Position numbers and translations under genes: made by a program
In this document: in pieces, positions 17,187 to 26,346 of the stretch
Layout: each line of letters begins with the position of its first letter
Position numbering within the stretch: position 1 is the first letter of the stretch
Notes under the pieces: model-generated
The model's input: the letters and a program-made list of their open reading frames with translations, nothing else
Databases searched by the model: none
What the model was told of the DNA's origin: nothing
Assembly (NCBI GenBank): GCA_002310215.1
Contig: DBYR01000014.1
Span: 164,460 to 228,459 of the forward strand
Length of the DNA stretch: 64,000 nt
Direction of reading: 5' to 3'
Source: Bacteroidales bacterium UBA1181
GTDB taxonomy: Bacteria; Bacteroidota; Bacteroidia; Bacteroidales; Paludibacteraceae

Positions 17187-19070
17187 ATGTGTGGAATTGT
17201 AGGATATATTGGAACAAGGGATGCCTATCCAATCTTGATGGACGGTTTGCATAGGCTGGAATATAGAGGGTACGATAGTGCTGGATGCGCATTGATCAAC
17301 GAAGATTCCAAGGGCAAGCCTAAAGGATTGGCTATCTACAAGGCCAAGGGTAAAGTGTCTGATTTGGAGGCGATTGCGGATAAGCAGAACGTTTCCGGCA
17401 CATTGGGTATCGCCCACACCCGTTGGGCGACGCATGGTGTGCCGAGCGAAGTGAACGCCCATCCACACGTATCCCAAAGCGGTAACCTGACGTTGGTGCA
17501 CAATGGTATCATCGAGAACTACGTGGCGCTCCGCACGCAGTTGGAGGCGAAGGGTTTCGTCTTCAAGAGCCAGACGGACACGGAGGTGCTCGTGCAACTG
17601 ATCGAGTACACGATGAACGTGAGCAACGAGGACCTGGCCACGAGCGTGCGCAAGGCGTTGTCTAAGGTGATCGGTGCCTATGCGATATGCGTCATCGACC
17701 GTCGTCACCCTGAACAGTTGGTGGCTGCCCGCAAGAGTAGTCCGATGGTGGTGGGTGTCGTGCCGGACAATAGTGAGTTCTTCATCGCCAGCGACGCAAG
17801 TCCGATCGCTTTGTACACCAAGCAGATGGTCTACCTGAACGACGAGGAGATGGTGGTCTGCGAGAGAGGCAAGGAGTTGATCGTGAGGAAGCTGACTGGC
17901 GAGCAGGCCGATATGGAGGTGAAGGAAGTGGACCTCGATTTGTCCATGTTGGACAAGGGCGGTTTCCCTCATTTCATGTTGAAGGAGATTTTCGACCAAC
18001 CTGCGGTCCTGCGTGATTGCATGTGTGGCCGTGTCATCAATAACCCATATAGCGAGGATGGCCATTTGTCGGTTGTCCTGAGTGCGGTGACGGAGCACCG
18101 TCGTGAGCTGCTCCGCGCGCGTCGTATCATCATCGTGAGCTGTGGTACCTCATGGCATGCGGGCTTGATCGGCAAGCAGCTGATTGAGCATTTCTGCCGC
18201 ATCCCTGTCGAGGTGGCCTACGCCAGCGAGTTCAGGTACAGCGAGCCGGTCATCGAGCACGACGACGTTGTTTTAGCCATCAGCCAGAGTGGTGAGACGG
18301 CGGACACGTTGGCGGCCATCGAGTTGGCCCGTTCGCAGGGCGCTTTGGTCTTCGGCGTGGTGAATGCGGTAGGCAGTAGCATCGCCCGCAACACCGACAC
18401 GGGCGTCTACATCCACGTCGGTCCGGAGATCGGTGTGGCCAGTACGAAGGCCTTCACGGGACAGGTGACTGTCTTGACGATGATCGCCTTGGCGTTGGGC
18501 ATGGCGAAAGGAACCGTTTCCCAGCAAGAGTACGAAGAGACCCTGGAGGAGCTGGTGCGCATCCCTGACAAGATGGAGAAGATCCTGAAGCAGAGCGATA
18601 AGATCGAGCGCATAGCCTCCCGTTTCACCTTCGCCCGCAACTTCCTCTACTTAGGCCGTGGATACAATTATCCGGTGGCATTGGAGGGTGCGTTGAAGTT
18701 GAAGGAGATCTCCTACATCCATGCGGAGGGATATCCTGCGGCGGAGATGAAGCACGGACCGATCGCCTTGGTGGACAGTGAGATGCCGGTGGTCTTCATT
18801 GCCACGCACCATCAATTATACTCGAAGATCATCAGCAACATGCAGGAGGTGATTTCCCGCAAGGGCCACATCATCGCCGTGGTGACGGAGGGAGACGACC
18901 ATGTGAGCAAGATGGTGGACGATGTGGTGGAAGTGCCATCCACATTGGCTTGTTTGGCACCGTTGCTCAGCGTGATACCTTTGCAGATGATCAGCTATTA
19001 CGTGGCTGTGGCGAAAGGCTTGGACGTTGACCAGCCAAGGAACCTTGCGAAGTCCGTGACGGTAGAGTAG
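17187..19070 (+). CDS. glmS: Glutamine--fructose-6-phosphate aminotransferase (isomerizing)
   Basis: 627 aa. It makes glucosamine-6-phosphate for peptidoglycan and lipid A. The N-terminal class II glutaminase starts with MCGIVGYIG (catalytic Cys 2) and has TRWATHG and HNGIIENY. Two SIS isomerase domains follow, with SCGTSWHAGLIGK, SQSGETADT and the C-terminal DQPRNLAKSVTVE. The length is slightly above the usual ~610. A strong terminator follows. Confidence 0.97.
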   Translation: MCGIVGYIGTRDAYPILMDGLHRLEYRGYDSAGCALINEDSKGKPKGLAIYKAKGKVSDLEAIADKQNVSGTLGIAHTRWATHGVPSEVNAHPHVSQSGNLTLVHNGIIENYVALRTQLEAKGFVFKSQTDTEVLVQLIEYTMNVSNEDLATSVRKALSKVIGAYAICVIDRRHPEQLVAARKSSPMVVGVVPDNSEFFIASDASPIALYTKQMVYLNDEEMVVCERGKELIVRKLTGEQADMEVKEVDLDLSMLDKGGFPHFMLKEIFDQPAVLRDCMCGRVINNPYSEDGHLSVVLSAVTEHRRELLRARRIIIVSCGTSWHAGLIGKQLIEHFCRIPVEVAYASEFRYSEPVIEHDDVVLAISQSGETADTLAAIELARSQGALVFGVVNAVGSSIARNTDTGVYIHVGPEIGVASTKAFTGQVTVLTMIALALGMAKGTVSQQEYEETLEELVRIPDKMEKILKQSDKIERIASRFTFARNFLYLGRGYNYPVALEGALKLKEISYIHAEGYPAAEMKHGPIALVDSEMPVVFIATHHQLYSKIISNMQEVISRKGHIIAVVTEGDDHVSKMVDDVVEVPSTLACLAPLLSVIPLQMISYYVAVAKGLDVDQPRNLAKSVTVE

Positions 19071-19123
19071 GAGAGAGATTCTTAGATAAATTGTTATATA
19101 GATAGATTGGTTGTTTATTGATG

Positions 19124-19167
19124 AACGTCATCGTGGGGGTCCTCCTTGCGGTGGCGTTTGTTTTTTT
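19124..19167 (+). terminator. Terminator after glmS
   Basis: AACGTCATCGTGG pairs (with G-U wobbles) with CTTGCGGTGGCGTT, followed by TTTGTTTTTTT. It isolates glmS from the downstream defence operon. Confidence 0.7.
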
Positions 19168-19303
19168 GGGGGGGGATTCTTTATGTCTATAAATCTTTTT
19201 GTAAGGCGTTGTGTCACTTTTCTTACCCTTCTTCCGTTGACTTTAATACTTTATGATATTTTTGCACTTCGCATTTGGATGTACGACTTCTTCTAAAAAA
19301 GTT

Positions 19304-19311
19304 TATATTTG
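19304..19311 (+). promoter_or_regulatory. Candidate -7 box for the Dnd-like operon
   Basis: TATATTTG matches TAnnTTTG, 33 bp before the DUF4007 start codon. A TTTG at 19274-19277 is 26 nt upstream, longer than usual, so the promoter is plausible but not ideal. Confidence 0.4.
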
Positions 19312-19344
19312 TACTTTGGTATAAAATATATTTTTGAGAGAATT

Positions 19345-20232
19345 ATGTCCTTATATACAAGGCAAAATGCAATAAAATTCACCTTCTCAGGTCACGAGTC
19401 GTTCCCATGTAAGACATTGTGGCTAAAGAAAGGTTATGAGTACATAAAAGCTAATAGAGATTTCAATTCTTCCGATGCTGTTGTTCATTTAGGCGTTGGG
19501 AAAAATATGGTTTCATCTATTCGATATTGGTATAAAGCATTTGGATTGAACAAAGATGCAGAAACAAGTTGGATTGCCGATTACATTTTCGATTCTGTGA
19601 AAGGCAAAGACCCCTTTGTGGAGGATATAGGGACACTTTGGTTACTGCATTTTTTACTTATATACACAGGAGAAGCATCCTTGTATAATCTTTTTTTTGC
19701 AGAGTTCCATAAAGAACGTCATGAATTTGACCGAATGCAAATTGCATCATTTGTAAAACGTAAAATGGTGGAAGCGAGCAAGGATAGTCTTTTTAACGAA
19801 AACACAATTAAAAAAGATATTGGTGTACTTTTGCAGAACTATTGTCTACCTCGCAATCCGCAATCTAACGAAGAATTCTCGACGTTGCTAATGGACTTGG
19901 ATTTGTTAAGACAAATGGACAAACGAGATAATGCTAGTGGCCGTGAAAAATATTTTTTTAATGTAGAAGGCAAACGCCAAGTGGTGCCTGAAATGTTTTT
20001 ATTTGCCATACTTATGGTAAAAGATAAAACGGACAACAGTATTTCTTATGACTTGTTATATGAAATGGGATTAATGTTTTGCATGAGCAATTTGGAAGTT
20101 ATTGATATGCTAAAATTATTGGCAAATAAATATTCCGATTCGTTGGCATATAGTGACGTTGCAGGTATTAGACAACTGCAATTCACGAAACAAATGGATG
20201 CGAAACAAGTACTAGATATGTATTATGAATAA
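19345..20232 (+). CDS. DUF4007 family protein (Dnd-like operon, gene 1)
   Basis: 295 aa. The opening 'FTFSGHESFPCKTLWLKKGYEY ... HLGVGKNMVSSIRYW' is the DUF4007 signature: the HESF motif followed by a helical GVGKNMV segment. The family is found with PAPS-reductase-like genes in phosphorothioation and BREX-related loci and may bind DNA. No catalytic motif is visible. The ATG at 19345 was chosen because the upstream TTG at 19309 lies inside the -7 box. It overlaps the next gene by 8 bp. Coding is AT-rich, unlike glmS next door, consistent with horizontal acquisition. Confidence 0.85.
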   Translation: MSLYTRQNAIKFTFSGHESFPCKTLWLKKGYEYIKANRDFNSSDAVVHLGVGKNMVSSIRYWYKAFGLNKDAETSWIADYIFDSVKGKDPFVEDIGTLWLLHFLLIYTGEASLYNLFFAEFHKERHEFDRMQIASFVKRKMVEASKDSLFNENTIKKDIGVLLQNYCLPRNPQSNEEFSTLLMDLDLLRQMDKRDNASGREKYFFNVEGKRQVVPEMFLFAILMVKDKTDNSISYDLLYEMGLMFCMSNLEVIDMLKLLANKYSDSLAYSDVAGIRQLQFTKQMDAKQVLDMYYE

Positions 20233-23200
20233 AGGATTTAGTTTGTCGGCAAATATAGAAAACGGGTTCCCGTTGGATGTTCAATACATTGTAACACCCA
20301 ATGGCCGAAAGACCGTGCAAAATATCGTTGATGATTATCATTCTGGCATTCATTCGTTCACAATCATAGGTACTTATGGAACAGGAAAGTCGTCTTTTCT
20401 ATTAGCATTAGAAGCCGACCTTAATAAAAACAGCAAGCAAAAAAGATTGCTGAATCCTCAAGACTTGTCAAAATCAACAGAGTATGAAATTATAAACATC
20501 GTCGGTGATTACGCAGAGTTGTCAACTTTGTTGGGCAAGAAGTTGGGGGTTGACAACTATTCTTCAAGTATCCTCGACGAATTGAAGACATACTACAATA
20601 AGCTGAAGAGTAAAAATAAATTTCTGCTGATTGTAATTGACGAGTTTGGAAAGGTGTTGGAGCATGCTGCTAAAAATAATCCAGAACGAGAATTGTATTT
20701 TCTTCAGAAGTTTGCCGAATTCGTTAATATGCCAACACGAAACATATTATTGTTGACTACATTACATCAAAACTTTGGCTCCTATGCAAGAAATTTAACA
20801 GAGACTCAGAAGAACGAATGGGCAAAAGTAAAAGGAAGATTTAAGGAGATTACTTTTGTTGAGCCAGTAGAGCAGTTGCTATTTTTGGCTTCGAAACAAT
20901 TCCATGGAGGAGGAAAAGAGAATGCTGGAGACAATGTCGATTTGATATATAAACTTGCGGAGGAAACAAAATTTGTATCAAATGCCTTTTCTATTGAAAC
21001 TGCTCGGACATTATATCCTCTCGATTCATTCTCTGCATTTGCCATTACTTCCGCTATACAAAGATATGGACAGAATGAACGGTCGCTCTTTTCATTTCTT
21101 GCAGCAAAAGGGACGAATTCATTGGCTGAGTTTCGACCCAGCGTAAATTCAACCTATAATTTGGCAAATGTTTACGACTATATCATTTCCAACTTTTATT
21201 CTTATTTGCAGGAAGCCAATATGGACTCTATGAGTTGGAGCTCAATACAGGTTTCCATCGAAAGAGTTGATGGAGTTGATTGGGACAATTCAGATCAACT
21301 ATCTGATGCTATAAAGATTGTGAAAGCTATTGGCTTGTTGAATTTGTTTGGAATTGCCACTTTTTCGATGGACAAAGATCAAATGGCTTCTTATGCCCAT
21401 TATGCAATGGACATCCCTGAATCTGAACAGATTATTCATAAACTGATTAAATATAAAATCATACGATTCGCGGAATACAAACAGAGACTGTTGCTTTTTG
21501 AAGGAACCGATATTGATTTGGAATTTGAGATTCAAAAAGCGGGCACTCAGGTGGCAAGACCTGTTTCATATATCGATGACTTGCGTAAGTTTATTAATAA
21601 ACGCATTTTACCTGTTAAAGCACACTATTTTCACAAAGGAACCCCACGTTATTTTGAATACGAAATTCGTGAAGAGGCAGTTGATATGACACCTTCGGGC
21701 GATACAGATGGATACATTGAATTGATTTTTTCCACAAATGGAAATGCGTCAAATGATGTTATGAAGATAAGTGCAGACACTGAACATGCAGTCATATATG
21801 CATTATTTGACAACACAGATAATATCATTGACCATCTTCACAACATCGAAAAATACGAATATATTCTTAATAAGGTGCTGATTGACAAGGATGCTGATCG
21901 TGTTGCTTATAATGAAATTGTAAAGTTGAAAGAGTATGAAGAATCTCTTTTAAACAAGGAAATATCAGATAGTTTGTTTGAATACAAGAATCGTGTGACA
22001 TGGTATTTCGAAGGGGAAAAGCGAAAGGTGGCATCCCATAAGGATTTCAACAAACTACTTTCTGACGTATGCGATAAAGTATATGTTTCTGCCCCTGTGA
22101 TGAACAACGAGTTGTTTAATCGTCACAAGTTGAGTGGTGCCATTTCTTCTGCTCGCAAAAATTATTTGGCTGCACTTGTGGATCATTGGAGCGAAGAAGA
22201 TTTGGGCTTTGAGAAAGATAAATTTCCACCTGAAAAAACAATCTATTATTCGCTACTTAAGAATACAGGGTTACATACAAATAATGGATTTGCGGATGCT
22301 CCAACAAAAGATATTTTGAATCTCTGGAATGAAAGCATACATTTTTTGCAAAGTACCGTTGGAAGGCAACGTCGTATTTCCGAACTAATAAAAACGCTAA
22401 GCAACCAGCCCTTCAAAATGAAACAAGGTTTTCTCGATTTTTGGATTCCTACGTTCCTTTTCATTAAAAGGCAGGATTTTGCTTTGTATGATGTAAACAG
22501 TGGTGCATACATTCCCAATGTTGACATGCTCTTTTTTGACTTGCTACAAAAGCATCCTGCAGACTATGCAGTAAAGGCTTTTGAAGTCGACGGTGTAAAG
22601 CTTGAATTCTTCAATCAATATCGCCAATTTGTTAATTTAGACGAAGAATTCCGCATTACAACTCATAATTTCATTGAGACGATTAAACCATTTCTTTTCT
22701 TTTATAAGAAGCTGAACGATTATACCAAACATACTCGCAAATTCACTCATAAATCCACCATGCGGTTTCGTGATGTTCTTGCCACTGCAAAAGATCCAGA
22801 AAAAGCATTCTTCGAGGATTTGCCAGAGGCTTTAGGCTTTACAAAGAAACTCAATCAGAATACTGATATAGAAGAATATGGGAATGTCATTCAAAAGGCG
22901 ATACGAGAACTTCGATCTTGCTATTCGCAATTGATTGATCGTATAGAAATGCGTCTTGTAGATGGCTTAGGATTGTCGTCTGCTGACTATACCGAGTATG
23001 TAGGAGAAATCAGACAACGTCTTTCGCATCTGAAAATACATCTGTTGACGGTCAAACAGAAAGAGTTTTATCATCATGTAATGGCTGAATATGATAATCG
23101 TACGCTTTGGTATCAATCTATCTGTTATCCTATATTGGAGCATAAGTTGGAATCATTGCGAGATGAAGAAGAGGACAAATTGGTCGATGATTTGATATTT

Positions 23201-23458
23201 TTATTCCGTGAGTGTGAGAAATATGCAGATATTTCTGCAAAAACAATCTCTGACACAGATATTGCATACTCGTTTGATATGGTAACAAACACAGGATCTA
23301 ATATTAGGACTCAAACCTATATTCTTTCAGAGAAAGACAAAAACAAAGCATTAGAATTGGAAGGAGAAATTAATAATATCCTTTCAAAATATAATCACAA
23401 CAATGTAGCAGTGTGTACATTGTTGGAGGTACTGAAAAAAAAGATGAACAATGAGTAG
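20225..23458 (+). CDS. Large P-loop ATPase (Dnd-like operon, gene 2)
   Basis: 1077 aa. Walker A GTYGTGKSSF at residues 49-58 and Walker B LLIVIDEFGKVLE at ~134-146 identify an AAA/STAND-type ATPase near the N-terminus. 'LLLTTLHQNFGSYA' after it could be the sensor-1 strand. The remaining ~800 residues are mostly helical with no nuclease motif that I can recognise. By size, position and Walker layout it resembles BrxC/PglY-type ATPases of BREX loci, but I cannot show homology. It overlaps genes 1 and 3 by 8 bp each, so it is tightly coupled with DUF4007 and the DndC-like enzyme. It is probably the energy-using core of the system (inference). Confidence 0.75.
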   Translation: MNKGFSLSANIENGFPLDVQYIVTPNGRKTVQNIVDDYHSGIHSFTIIGTYGTGKSSFLLALEADLNKNSKQKRLLNPQDLSKSTEYEIINIVGDYAELSTLLGKKLGVDNYSSSILDELKTYYNKLKSKNKFLLIVIDEFGKVLEHAAKNNPERELYFLQKFAEFVNMPTRNILLLTTLHQNFGSYARNLTETQKNEWAKVKGRFKEITFVEPVEQLLFLASKQFHGGGKENAGDNVDLIYKLAEETKFVSNAFSIETARTLYPLDSFSAFAITSAIQRYGQNERSLFSFLAAKGTNSLAEFRPSVNSTYNLANVYDYIISNFYSYLQEANMDSMSWSSIQVSIERVDGVDWDNSDQLSDAIKIVKAIGLLNLFGIATFSMDKDQMASYAHYAMDIPESEQIIHKLIKYKIIRFAEYKQRLLLFEGTDIDLEFEIQKAGTQVARPVSYIDDLRKFINKRILPVKAHYFHKGTPRYFEYEIREEAVDMTPSGDTDGYIELIFSTNGNASNDVMKISADTEHAVIYALFDNTDNIIDHLHNIEKYEYILNKVLIDKDADRVAYNEIVKLKEYEESLLNKEISDSLFEYKNRVTWYFEGEKRKVASHKDFNKLLSDVCDKVYVSAPVMNNELFNRHKLSGAISSARKNYLAALVDHWSEEDLGFEKDKFPPEKTIYYSLLKNTGLHTNNGFADAPTKDILNLWNESIHFLQSTVGRQRRISELIKTLSNQPFKMKQGFLDFWIPTFLFIKRQDFALYDVNSGAYIPNVDMLFFDLLQKHPADYAVKAFEVDGVKLEFFNQYRQFVNLDEEFRITTHNFIETIKPFLFFYKKLNDYTKHTRKFTHKSTMRFRDVLATAKDPEKAFFEDLPEALGFTKKLNQNTDIEEYGNVIQKAIRELRSCYSQLIDRIEMRLVDGLGLSSADYTEYVGEIRQRLSHLKIHLLTVKQKEFYHHVMAEYDNRTLWYQSICYPILEHKLESLRDEEEDKLVDDLIFLFRECEKYADISAKTISDTDIAYSFDMVTNTGSNIRTQTYILSEKDKNKALELEGEINNILSKYNHNNVAVCTLLEVLKKKMNNE

Positions 23459-24560
23459 TACGAAAGTCAGACATATATTAGGAATTTCAGGAGGTAAGGA
23501 TAGTGCAGCACTTTCCATCTATCTGAAACAAAAGTATCCGAATTTGAAAATTGAATATTATAATTCGGACACAGGATGTGAATTATCTGAGACAGAAGAT
23601 CTTATCAGCCGACTTGAAACCTATTTGGGGAAAATTGTTAGACTGAGAGCAGCAGAAGACAGTTCTGAACCGACCCCCTTTCATCACTTTTTGAAGGCAA
23701 TGGGAGGATTCCTGCCTTCTCCTCAAGCTCGCTGGTGTACGCAAAAGATGAAATTGGCAGAATTTGAAAAATATGTGGGAGATGATTTGGCTATCTCTTA
23801 TGTTGGCATTCGTGGAGACGAAGACAGAGATGGATATATTTCATCTAAGCCTAACATTCAAGCGGTTTTTCCGTTTAGAAAAAACATTTGGAGTTTAGAT
23901 GTCATAAACAAAGTATTACACAATGAAAATTTGGAACAGTTTGTGTCATTATATGATTTACTATGTCCGAATAATTCTATGAAGGATGAAATCATGGGAA
24001 CTGTTTCAACACAAATATCAAGGCAATTCTATTATTCGAAAAAGTTAAATACCCTATTGGATTATGATATTAAACTGTTTAACAAAGTTGTATTCGCATT
24101 TTTGAAAACAACTGATTATCCAGTCGGAAAGTTGGATGAATTCCCATTGTTGGACAATACAGATGTTTTGGTAAAAGAGGATATTTTCCGCTTGCTTCGC
24201 GAAAGTGGTGTTGGTGTCCCTGCATACTACGAAGAGATACCTTTTGAGGTAGATGGAAAGAAAGGTACTTATTGTCGAAGCCGCTCTGGTTGTTACTTCT
24301 GTTTCTTTCAGCAAAAAATCGAATGGATTTGGCTCTATGAGCAACATCCAGAACTGTATGCGAAAGCAATGGAATTTGAAAAAGACGGATATACTTGGAA
24401 TCAAAACGAAAGTTTAGTAGATTTGTGCAAGCCTGAGCGTGTACGCCAAATCAAGTTGGATATCATTAAACGCCAGGAGGAAAACCGCAAGCAAAGCAAA
24501 GGTTCTACGCTTGTGGATATTTTTGGAGATGAAATAATGTGTGCTAACTGTTTTATATGA
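23451..24560 (+). CDS. DndC-like PAPS-reductase-family sulfurtransferase (gene 3)
   Basis: 369 aa. PP-loop ATP-pyrophosphatase motif ISGGKDSAALS at residues 12-22. 'YYNSDTGCELSET' follows as in PAPS reductases/DndC. Cysteines that could bind an Fe-S cluster: SPQARWCTQKMK, and C-x6-C-x2-C in 'YCRSRSGCYFCFFQQK'. In Dnd and Ssp systems this enzyme activates the DNA backbone with ATP and inserts sulfur as a phosphorothioate. BREX type 4 BrxP has the same fold. Sulfur would need a cysteine desulfurase (DndA/IscS), which is not in this window and could be a host housekeeping enzyme. Family call strong; actual DNA phosphorothioation is inferred. Confidence 0.85.
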   Translation: MSSTKVRHILGISGGKDSAALSIYLKQKYPNLKIEYYNSDTGCELSETEDLISRLETYLGKIVRLRAAEDSSEPTPFHHFLKAMGGFLPSPQARWCTQKMKLAEFEKYVGDDLAISYVGIRGDEDRDGYISSKPNIQAVFPFRKNIWSLDVINKVLHNENLEQFVSLYDLLCPNNSMKDEIMGTVSTQISRQFYYSKKLNTLLDYDIKLFNKVVFAFLKTTDYPVGKLDEFPLLDNTDVLVKEDIFRLLRESGVGVPAYYEEIPFEVDGKKGTYCRSRSGCYFCFFQQKIEWIWLYEQHPELYAKAMEFEKDGYTWNQNESLVDLCKPERVRQIKLDIIKRQEENRKQSKGSTLVDIFGDEIMCANCFI

Positions 24561-24561
24561 T

Positions 24562-25086
24562 ATGAGAAAAAATGCATTCCTTAACTCACACGATGAGGAT
24601 AAACTTTATGACATAACTTATTACCACAATCCCCAGCATTGGATTAATAATAAGATTGATGATACAAATCCGATATCCGACGAGAATAATTGGTCAAAGG
24701 AGATAAAGTATTACAACGGTGATAAAATATCTGATGACATTAATAATTTACCAACTAATACCGGAGGTATATATATGTTTTATCTGAAAGGAATAAATAT
24801 TCCTTTTATTGAAAAATACATTGTATACATCGGAAGATGTCTTTTTAATAAAGACATACAGTATATTCGTAAAAGAGCAAGAGAATACGATTCAGATACG
24901 ACAAGAACAGAAATTGTCAGAATGAAAAAATATTGGAAAGATTATTTGTATTATCGATATTTTCCAGAAACTGATAACGATCAAATTGCGAGAGATGAGG
25001 TTCTGCTCATTCGGGCAATCCGTCCTCCATTCAATTCTGAAATTCCTGATAAATTAGAAGTTCAAACATCAATAAATGCGTTTTAA
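24562..25086 (+). CDS. GIY-YIG nuclease-like protein (gene 4)
   Basis: 174 aa from the ATG at 24562 (an in-frame GTG at 24541 would overlap gene 3 by 20 bp). The core matches GIY-YIG endonucleases: GGIYMFY (~residue 69), YIVYIGRC (~86-93), a following basic helix RKRAREY, and later ARDEVLLIRAIRPPFNSEIP, holding the metal-binding Glu and the Pro-x-Asn of the family. All expected landmarks are present, so catalysis is plausible. It may be the restriction nuclease or a specificity-coupled nicking activity of the operon. It overlaps the next gene by 11 bp. Confidence 0.75.
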   Translation: MRKNAFLNSHDEDKLYDITYYHNPQHWINNKIDDTNPISDENNWSKEIKYYNGDKISDDINNLPTNTGGIYMFYLKGINIPFIEKYIVYIGRCLFNKDIQYIRKRAREYDSDTTRTEIVRMKKYWKDYLYYRYFPETDNDQIARDEVLLIRAIRPPFNSEIPDKLEVQTSINAF

Positions 25087-26341
25087 TATGGAAGCAATAA
25101 AAATACCTGCAATAAAAGGGAAAATAGGAGATACTATTTACTATAGTACAACATTGACCTTTAACCAAATTAGTTCTATGGTAAAACGTGTCGATGGGGA
25201 ATTGCATACAGCAAAATCTCTGAAAGAACAGATACAACGTTCCCTTACAGATAATTATATCAAAATAAAAGAGTACATTCTTAATAGAGAAGATAGATTT
25301 TTTGATAGTCTTGTACTTGCCGTGTACGATGGAGACCCTATTTGGACGGAAGTTCGTTTTGATATTGAAAATAACACATATCAAAATGTTGGATTGCTTG
25401 AATTTTCAGGTCAAGAAAAGATATTTCCTGTTGATGGCCAACATAGGGTTGAAGGAATAAAAGAAGCATTAAAAGAAAACGACGAATTAGGTAGTGAGAC
25501 AGTCTGTGTGATGTTAATTGGACACCAAAACACCAATGAAGGTAGAGAAAAATCAAGAAGAATTTTTTCCACACTAAATAGGTATGTTAAACCTGTGCGT
25601 TTAGGAGATATTATTGCTCTTGATGAAGATGATATTGTAGCAATCGTTACTCGTGAATTATTGGAAACATATCCATTATTTACAGGTAATAGGGTGAAAA
25701 TTAGTAATAGTAAATCCATGCCACAATCAGACAAAGAAGCTTTTACCTCTCTAATGACATTGTATTCGTGTCACTTATCCATATACAAAACGTATATTAG
25801 CAAAAAAAATGGCAAGAATTATAGAGAAACAGACATAAAAGATCAACAAAAGATCAGGCCTTCAGATGAAGTTCTAGAGGAGTTTAAAAATTTATTAATA
25901 GGATTCTGGGATTGCATGAAATCAACATTTGCAGAAATACAATCATACACAGGAGACAATTCCCAAAGTGCAGCTAAAGAACTACGTTCGACAGAAAATG
26001 GGGGAAACTTATTCTTTCGGCCTATCGGTTTGTTGCCATTTGTTGAAGCTATATCTAGTATATCATTAAAATCGAATACATCTTTTGAGGATACAATCAG
26101 AGCTTATGCAAATTTAGAGAGGAATGTTCATTCCAATTTGTGGGATATGATATTATGGAACCCAAGGACGAAAAAAATGATAATGAGAAATCAACAGTTG
26201 GTTTACTATCTTCTGATTAAAATGAAAGACAGCAACCTTCTGTCAGAAAAAGAAAAAGATAATATGAAAAACAGGTATGCGACAATATTTAATATTGACA
26301 TACAGGAAGCAGAAAAACGAATAAATGCTGTAATACTTTAA
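25076..26341 (+). CDS. DGQHR-domain DndB-like protein (gene 5)
   Basis: 421 aa. The hallmark FPVDGQHRVEGI lies at ~residue 117, followed by RRIFSTLNRYVKPV, which matches the DGQHR/DndB family. DndB regulates phosphorothioation (it represses or limits modification) in Dnd systems; some DGQHR proteins are DNA-binding. Helix-rich C-terminus. ATG 25076 or 25088 could be the start. It lies between the GIY-YIG and the helicase genes and is part of the same tight operon. Confidence 0.8.
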   Translation: MRFNMEAIKIPAIKGKIGDTIYYSTTLTFNQISSMVKRVDGELHTAKSLKEQIQRSLTDNYIKIKEYILNREDRFFDSLVLAVYDGDPIWTEVRFDIENNTYQNVGLLEFSGQEKIFPVDGQHRVEGIKEALKENDELGSETVCVMLIGHQNTNEGREKSRRIFSTLNRYVKPVRLGDIIALDEDDIVAIVTRELLETYPLFTGNRVKISNSKSMPQSDKEAFTSLMTLYSCHLSIYKTYISKKNGKNYRETDIKDQQKIRPSDEVLEEFKNLLIGFWDCMKSTFAEIQSYTGDNSQSAAKELRSTENGGNLFFRPIGLLPFVEAISSISLKSNTSFEDTIRAYANLERNVHSNLWDMILWNPRTKKMIMRNQQLVYYLLIKMKDSNLLSEKEKDNMKNRYATIFNIDIQEAEKRINAVIL

Positions 26342-26346
26342 AAGCT

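Noticed and set aside
17052..18098. 348-aa ORF on the minus strand
   Set aside because: Antisense of glmS; no family features and no promoter or ribosome binding site.
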